From JAEDES01 sp045649455 (GTDB lineage: Bacteria; Bacillota_I; Bacilli_A; RF39; UBA660), in the NCBI GenBank assembly GCA_045649455.1, contig JAZRPV010000001.1, positions 1 to 8,919 on the forward strand: DNA of 8,919 bases. The letters run 5' to 3'. The notes below the pieces were generated by a model. That model made no database searches, had not been told where the DNA came from, and saw only the letters and a list, made by a program, of their open reading frames with translations. Positions 5,951 through 8,919 of this stretch are shown one piece after another (the first letter of the stretch is position 1; every line of letters begins with the position of its first letter). Made by a program: the position numbers and the translations under genes.

Positions 5951-7417
5951 ATGAAAAAAGGATTTGATAATAAAAAGTATATTAAGATTCAAAGTAAGAA
6001 AATCAAAGAACGTTTTAAATTATTTGATAAGTTATATTTAGAAATAGGTGGTAAATTATTTGATGATTATCATGCTTCACGTGTATTACCTGGATTTGAA
6101 CCTGATGTAAAGATTAGTATGTTAAAAGAACTTAGAAAAGATATGGAGATTATTTTCTGTATTAATGCTAATGATATTGAACGTAATAAGATGAGAGCAG
6201 AGTTTGATATAACTTATGATGTTGAAGTATTAAGACTTATTGATAATTTAAGAGGACTTGGTTTTACTATAAATTCTGTAGTTATTACTTTATATAATAA
6301 TCAAAGTAGTGTAGATAACTTTAGAAATAAATTAGATAGACATGGTATTAGAACTTATATTCATAGATTTACTAAGGGATATCCAAGTGATGTTGATACT
6401 ATTGTTAGTGAAGAAGGATATGGTGTTAATGAGTATATTGAAACTACTAAGAAATTAGTTGTTGTTAATGCTCCTGGACCAGGTAGTGGTAAACTAGCAA
6501 CTTGTTTATCTCAGTTATATCATGAACATAAAAGAGGGATTAATGCTGGTTATGCGAAGTTTGAAACATTCCCTGTATGGAATTTAGATTTAAAGCATCC
6601 TGTCAATATAGCATATGAAGCTGCTACTGCAGATTTAAATGATGTTAATATGATTGACTCATTCCATTTATCTGAATATGGTAAAACAGCAGTTAACTAT
6701 AATAGAGATGTACAATCATTCCCAGTATTAAAAGCAATACTTTCTAAGATTACTGGTAAAGATATATATAAGTCTCCTACAGATATGGGAGTTAATATGA
6801 TAGGGGAATGTATTGTAAAAGATGATGTAGTGAGAAAAGCTGCTACTAATGAAGTTATTAGAAGATATTATCAAGCTAAAGTTGATTATAAAAAAGGTAA
6901 AGGTACATTAGAGGCAGTTACTAGAATTAAACTATTAATGAATGAATTAAATGTTACTGGTGAAGATTTAGATACAGTAGGCGCTTGTTTAAAGAAAAGT
7001 AAAAGTGAAAATAAAAATGTACTTGCAATTAAACTTTCTAATAAAAAAATAGTTACTGGTAAAGAAACAGAATTATTAAGTGCTCCTAGTGCAATGGTTA
7101 TTAATGCTATTAAAGTATTAAGTAAAATACCAGATGATATTAATTTACTTAGTCCAAGTGTACTAGAACCAATTTTAAAACAAAGAAAGAATAATAGTAA
7201 TCCATTACAATTACAAGAAGTTATTATTGCACTTAGTGTATGTTCAGTTACTAATCCAGTTGTTGAAAAAGCATTAAGTTGTTTAGATAAATTAAGAGAT
7301 TGTGAAGCGCATGCTAGTTTTATAGTATCTAATGGAGATAAAAAAGTATTAAAGAATTTAGGTATTATATTAACTTGTGAAGATAAATTTCAATCAGATA
7401 ATTTATATGATGATTAA
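5951..7417 (+). CDS. DUF1846 / UPF0371 family protein
   Basis: This 488-residue protein is a full-length member of the DUF1846 (UPF0371) family, which is widespread in Firmicutes and Actinobacteria but whose biochemical role I cannot name. The family blocks are nearly intact: GFDNKKYIKIQSKKIKERF near the start, KLYLEIGGKLFDDYHASRVLPGF at 27-49, CINANDIERNKMR at 70-82, APGPGSGKLATCLSQLYHEHKRG at 174-196, YAKFETFPVWNL at 201-212, AYEAATADLNDVNMID at 221-236, NYNRDV at 249-254 and SPTDMGVNM at 275-283. The glycine-rich APGPGSGK looks like a nucleotide-binding loop but does not fit the Walker A spacing. The C-terminal part (about 320-480) is more variable and ends with the family's CEAHASFIVS and LGIILTCE. 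It has no membrane segment. The start at 5951 is chosen over ATG 5933 by the ribosome site and the family N-terminus. It is transcribed alone. Confidence 0.93.
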   Translation: MKKGFDNKKYIKIQSKKIKERFKLFDKLYLEIGGKLFDDYHASRVLPGFEPDVKISMLKELRKDMEIIFCINANDIERNKMRAEFDITYDVEVLRLIDNLRGLGFTINSVVITLYNNQSSVDNFRNKLDRHGIRTYIHRFTKGYPSDVDTIVSEEGYGVNEYIETTKKLVVVNAPGPGSGKLATCLSQLYHEHKRGINAGYAKFETFPVWNLDLKHPVNIAYEAATADLNDVNMIDSFHLSEYGKTAVNYNRDVQSFPVLKAILSKITGKDIYKSPTDMGVNMIGECIVKDDVVRKAATNEVIRRYYQAKVDYKKGKGTLEAVTRIKLLMNELNVTGEDLDTVGACLKKSKSENKNVLAIKLSNKKIVTGKETELLSAPSAMVINAIKVLSKIPDDINLLSPSVLEPILKQRKNNSNPLQLQEVIIALSVCSVTNPVVEKALSCLDKLRDCEAHASFIVSNGDKKVLKNLGIILTCEDKFQSDNLYDD

Positions 7418-7443
7418 AATATCACACTATGTGATGTTTTTTT
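7416..7443 (+). terminator. Rho-independent terminator of the DUF1846 gene
   Basis: An 11-bp stem (AAAATATCACA with TGTGATGTTTT, one T:G pair) around a CTA loop runs into T7. The upstream arm starts within the TAA stop codon. Confidence 0.85.
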
Positions 7444-7444
7444 A

Positions 7445-7453
7445 TGGTATGAT
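7445..7453 (+). promoter_or_regulatory. Extended -10 promoter of the DUF3592-like gene
   Basis: TGGTATGAT is an extended -10 with one hexamer mismatch, two bases after the preceding terminator's T run. No -35 is seen. GATAAT at 7451-7456 is an overlapping alternative. The predicted start near 7460 would leave a leader of only about 10 nt. Confidence 0.5.
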
Positions 7454-7459
7454 AATAAT

Positions 7460-7465
7460 AGGTGA
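7460..7465 (+). promoter_or_regulatory. Ribosome binding site deciding the DUF3592-like start
   Basis: AGGTGA, with 6 nt between its AGGTG core and the ATG at 7471, matches the right half of the full anti-Shine-Dalgarno complement AAGGAGGTGA. A GTG start at 7462 would lie inside this site and is therefore unlikely. Confidence 0.65.
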
Positions 7466-7470
7466 AGTAT

Positions 7471-8175
7471 ATGGAAAATGAATATTTACAAGAAAAGAAG
7501 AAAAAGAGAGAAAAATTATTTGCATATATATTTTTAGCGTGGTTTATTATTAGTCTTATTGGTTTTTTCATAATAGAAAATGAAGATTATATAACAATGA
7601 ATTTTGGACAATACTTTTTAGTGTTTGGTTTAATGGTAATTTTTAAAGCTAAGAAATATGAAAAACTCACAGCTTTACCTTTGGCTTTGATTGGTTTAAG
7701 TTGCATAGTTATACCATATTTTAATATGCATCCTGAATTAGTACCAGCTGATGTGGATTTAGATACGATTTTAGTTTTACTTATATTATGTGGCTTTTTG
7801 GCTGCGGGTTTAAGTGCTGTAGTGGTTCCTATATCTAAAAGAAAACATCAAAAAGAAGTATGTACTTGTGAAGTTCAAGCAACTATAGTTGATTGTGCTA
7901 TTTCAACATCAAAAAAAGGATCTACTGTATATGCTCCAATATATGGTTTTTGGTTTAATGGAAAAGATTGGAAAGTACGTAGTAATTCTTATGGTAATAT
8001 TGTAGTTCCAGAAATTGGTAAAACTTGTACTTTAAAAATTAATCCTGAAAATCCGGAAGAAATTTTTTATGAAAAATCATATGAATATTTAATAGGAGTA
8101 TATGTAGGCATACTTGTAATTGTTTTTGTATCCTCAATTATGTATTTACTTTTAACAAAAGGACTTACTGGTTAG
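7471..8175 (+). CDS. Five-helix membrane protein with DUF3592-like domain
   Basis: This 234-residue protein is an integral membrane protein of unknown function. A lysine-rich N-terminus (KKKKREK at 9-15) precedes hydrophobic segments at about 16-35, 47-59, 66-83, 98-120 and 206-227. The positive-inside rule (KAKKYEK after the second, KRKHQK after the fourth) puts both the N-terminus and the region 121-205 in the cytoplasm. That region has the look of DUF3592: VQATIVDCAIS, then a Y-x-P-I-Y-x-F strand, FNGKDWKV, and VPEIGKTCTLKINPENPEE (about 179-197), the family's typical G-x-x-h-x-h-x-x-x-P-x-N-P ending. Four cysteines (131, 133, 142 and 186) cluster in this domain. There is no cleavable signal peptide. 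It is transcribed alone between two terminators. DUF3592 assignment is from pattern memory and moderate. Confidence 0.8.
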   Translation: MENEYLQEKKKKREKLFAYIFLAWFIISLIGFFIIENEDYITMNFGQYFLVFGLMVIFKAKKYEKLTALPLALIGLSCIVIPYFNMHPELVPADVDLDTILVLLILCGFLAAGLSAVVVPISKRKHQKEVCTCEVQATIVDCAISTSKKGSTVYAPIYGFWFNGKDWKVRSNSYGNIVVPEIGKTCTLKINPENPEEIFYEKSYEYLIGVYVGILVIVFVSSIMYLLLTKGLTG

Positions 8176-8189
8176 TAAGTTCTTTTTTT
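8157..8189 (+). terminator. Rho-independent terminator overlapping the next promoter
   Basis: A 12-bp stem (AAAAGGACTTAC with GTAAGTTCTTTT, one G:T pair) has a 6-nt loop and continues into T at 8187-8189. The stop TAG lies at the loop and stem junction. The T run merges into the TTGACA of the following promoter. Confidence 0.88.
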
Positions 8190-8216
8190 GACAATTTTTA
8201 ATGTTTGTGGTATAAT
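8188..8216 (+). promoter_or_regulatory. Consensus sigma-A promoter of the right-edge gene
   Basis: TTGACA at 8188-8193 and TATAAT at 8211-8216 are separated by exactly 17 nt, and TGG precedes the -10 to make it extended. This is the strongest promoter in the window. Transcription should begin near 8223, giving a leader of about 22 nt that carries GGGGTG. Confidence 0.92.
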
Positions 8217-8244
8217 ATACGCCGATTTAAGGGGTGTTATATAA

Positions 8245-8919
8245 ATGTGGTTTACTAGAAAGGGTTTACTAGAAATATTATGTGATACAAGTGTTTCTTC
8301 TTTAGAAAAAGATAAGATACTTGATAAGAAACTTAAAAAGGTAATTAAAGAGATAGAAGATTTAAAAGAAGATGAAATTATTCGTTATTTATTTAAAACT
8401 AAATTACCTAGAAAAATTAAAATTATTATTTGTAAACAGGTAGAAGAATTATCTAATAAAGATGATAATACAAGTAAAAAGAAAATTAATGGTATTATAG
8501 ATTGTTTTTCTAAAAGTGGATTAAGTAGAGAAGAATTACTTGGAGTAGAGTTTTGTCCTACTATTATAAAAAAACAAGTTATTGATGATGTGTTTGGTAG
8601 TAACTTATTAGATGCTATTTGTAAGAAAAGTTTATCTAATGGTAGAAAGAAACAAATAATTGATTTAAGACTTAGTTCAAAAGATGCAGTTACTTTACTT
8701 GGTAAAGATATATCTTTAGATATTAAGAAATATTTAATTGAACATAAATTAGAGGGGTACAGTATTATACATGATGCAATTGTAAATAGAAGTATTCCAG
8801 AAGATTTAGTAGATTATATTATTACTAAGAAAGTTACTATGGATAATATTTTCCAAGTAGTTAGATATTGTTTTGGTAATGATAAAGATAAAGTTTATAA
8901 ATTAAAAGAAAAAGAATTA
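8245..8919 (+). CDS. Unknown alpha-helical repeat protein, 3'-partial
   Basis: I do not recognise this protein, which runs off the right edge after 225 codons. The start is well supported: GGGGTG lies 8 nt before the ATG and a consensus promoter lies just upstream. The sequence is lysine-rich and almost entirely helical, with no signal peptide, membrane segment or catalytic motif. At least four consecutive units of 26-27 residues follow the same plan: 108-133, 134-159, 160-186 and 187-213. Each opens with a short charged helix (IKKQVIDDVF, RKKQIIDLRL, IKKYLIEHKL, DLVDYIITKK). A second hydrophobic helix follows, and the unit ends near a Ser or Gly/Asn turn. An earlier, looser copy may begin at 55. 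This suggests a two-helix solenoid that may bind protein or RNA. Codon use matches the neighbours. Coding is certain; function is open. Confidence 0.85.
   Translation, partial: MWFTRKGLLEILCDTSVSSLEKDKILDKKLKKVIKEIEDLKEDEIIRYLFKTKLPRKIKIIICKQVEELSNKDDNTSKKKINGIIDCFSKSGLSREELLGVEFCPTIIKKQVIDDVFGSNLLDAICKKSLSNGRKKQIIDLRLSSKDAVTLLGKDISLDIKKYLIEHKLEGYSIIHDAIVNRSIPEDLVDYIITKKVTMDNIFQVVRYCFGNDKDKVYKLKEKEL

Noticed and set aside
1..8919. Mycoplasma genetic code (UGA as tryptophan)
   Set aside because: All tryptophan positions seen are TGG, the frames run without in-frame TGA, and TGA serves as the GNAT stop.

Overview
The window looks like a very AT-rich Gram-positive (Firmicutes/Bacilli or Mollicutes-like) chromosome, probably an uncultured gut-type lineage. 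Arginine is mostly AGA, leucine mostly TTA, and tryptophan is written TGG. No reading frame needs UGA read as tryptophan, so the standard bacterial code applies and mycoplasma code 4 does not. Promoters are sigma-A type, nearly all with an extended -10 (TGnTATAAT), and terminators are short hairpins followed by T runs. There is no rRNA, tRNA, CRISPR array, insertion sequence, phage gene or attachment site that I can see.

Left part (1-3314, + strand): a large helix-rich protein of unknown function, open at the left edge; a two-gene operon of a GNAT acetyltransferase and an MTA/SAH-nucleosidase-like enzyme with a 4-nt start/stop overlap; and a single gene for a divergent amidoligase-like protein (glutamine-synthetase-like COOH-NH2 ligase family). 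Each unit has its own promoter and terminator packed into 30-70 nt.

Middle (3315-5950): an AT-rich spacer with five TGTAAA words, a 64-residue orphan gene, and a bidirectional terminator. Converging on it from the - strand is a two-gene glycosyltransferase operon, GT4 first and then GT2, overlapping by 8 nt. Upstream of the GT4 gene lies the only long non-coding stretch (about 430 nt). A minus-strand promoter far upstream predicts a roughly 360-nt leader RNA. Its best stem-loops need G:U pairs that exist only in the minus-strand transcript.

Right part (5951-8919, + strand): a well-conserved DUF1846/UPF0371 protein, a five-helix membrane protein with a DUF3592-like cytoplasmic domain, and the first 225 codons of an unknown alpha-helical repeat protein that runs off the window. 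The last one is preceded by the best consensus promoter here (TTGACA, 17 nt, TATAAT).

Only the two small operons (GNAT/nucleosidase and GT4/GT2) are linked by sequence evidence; the other genes are separately transcribed and I see no pathway that joins them. The items most worth following are the glycosyltransferase leader RNA, the amidoligase-like protein that lacks the family's HxH motif, and the helical-repeat protein at the right edge. I do not see a clear previously undescribed multi-gene system.
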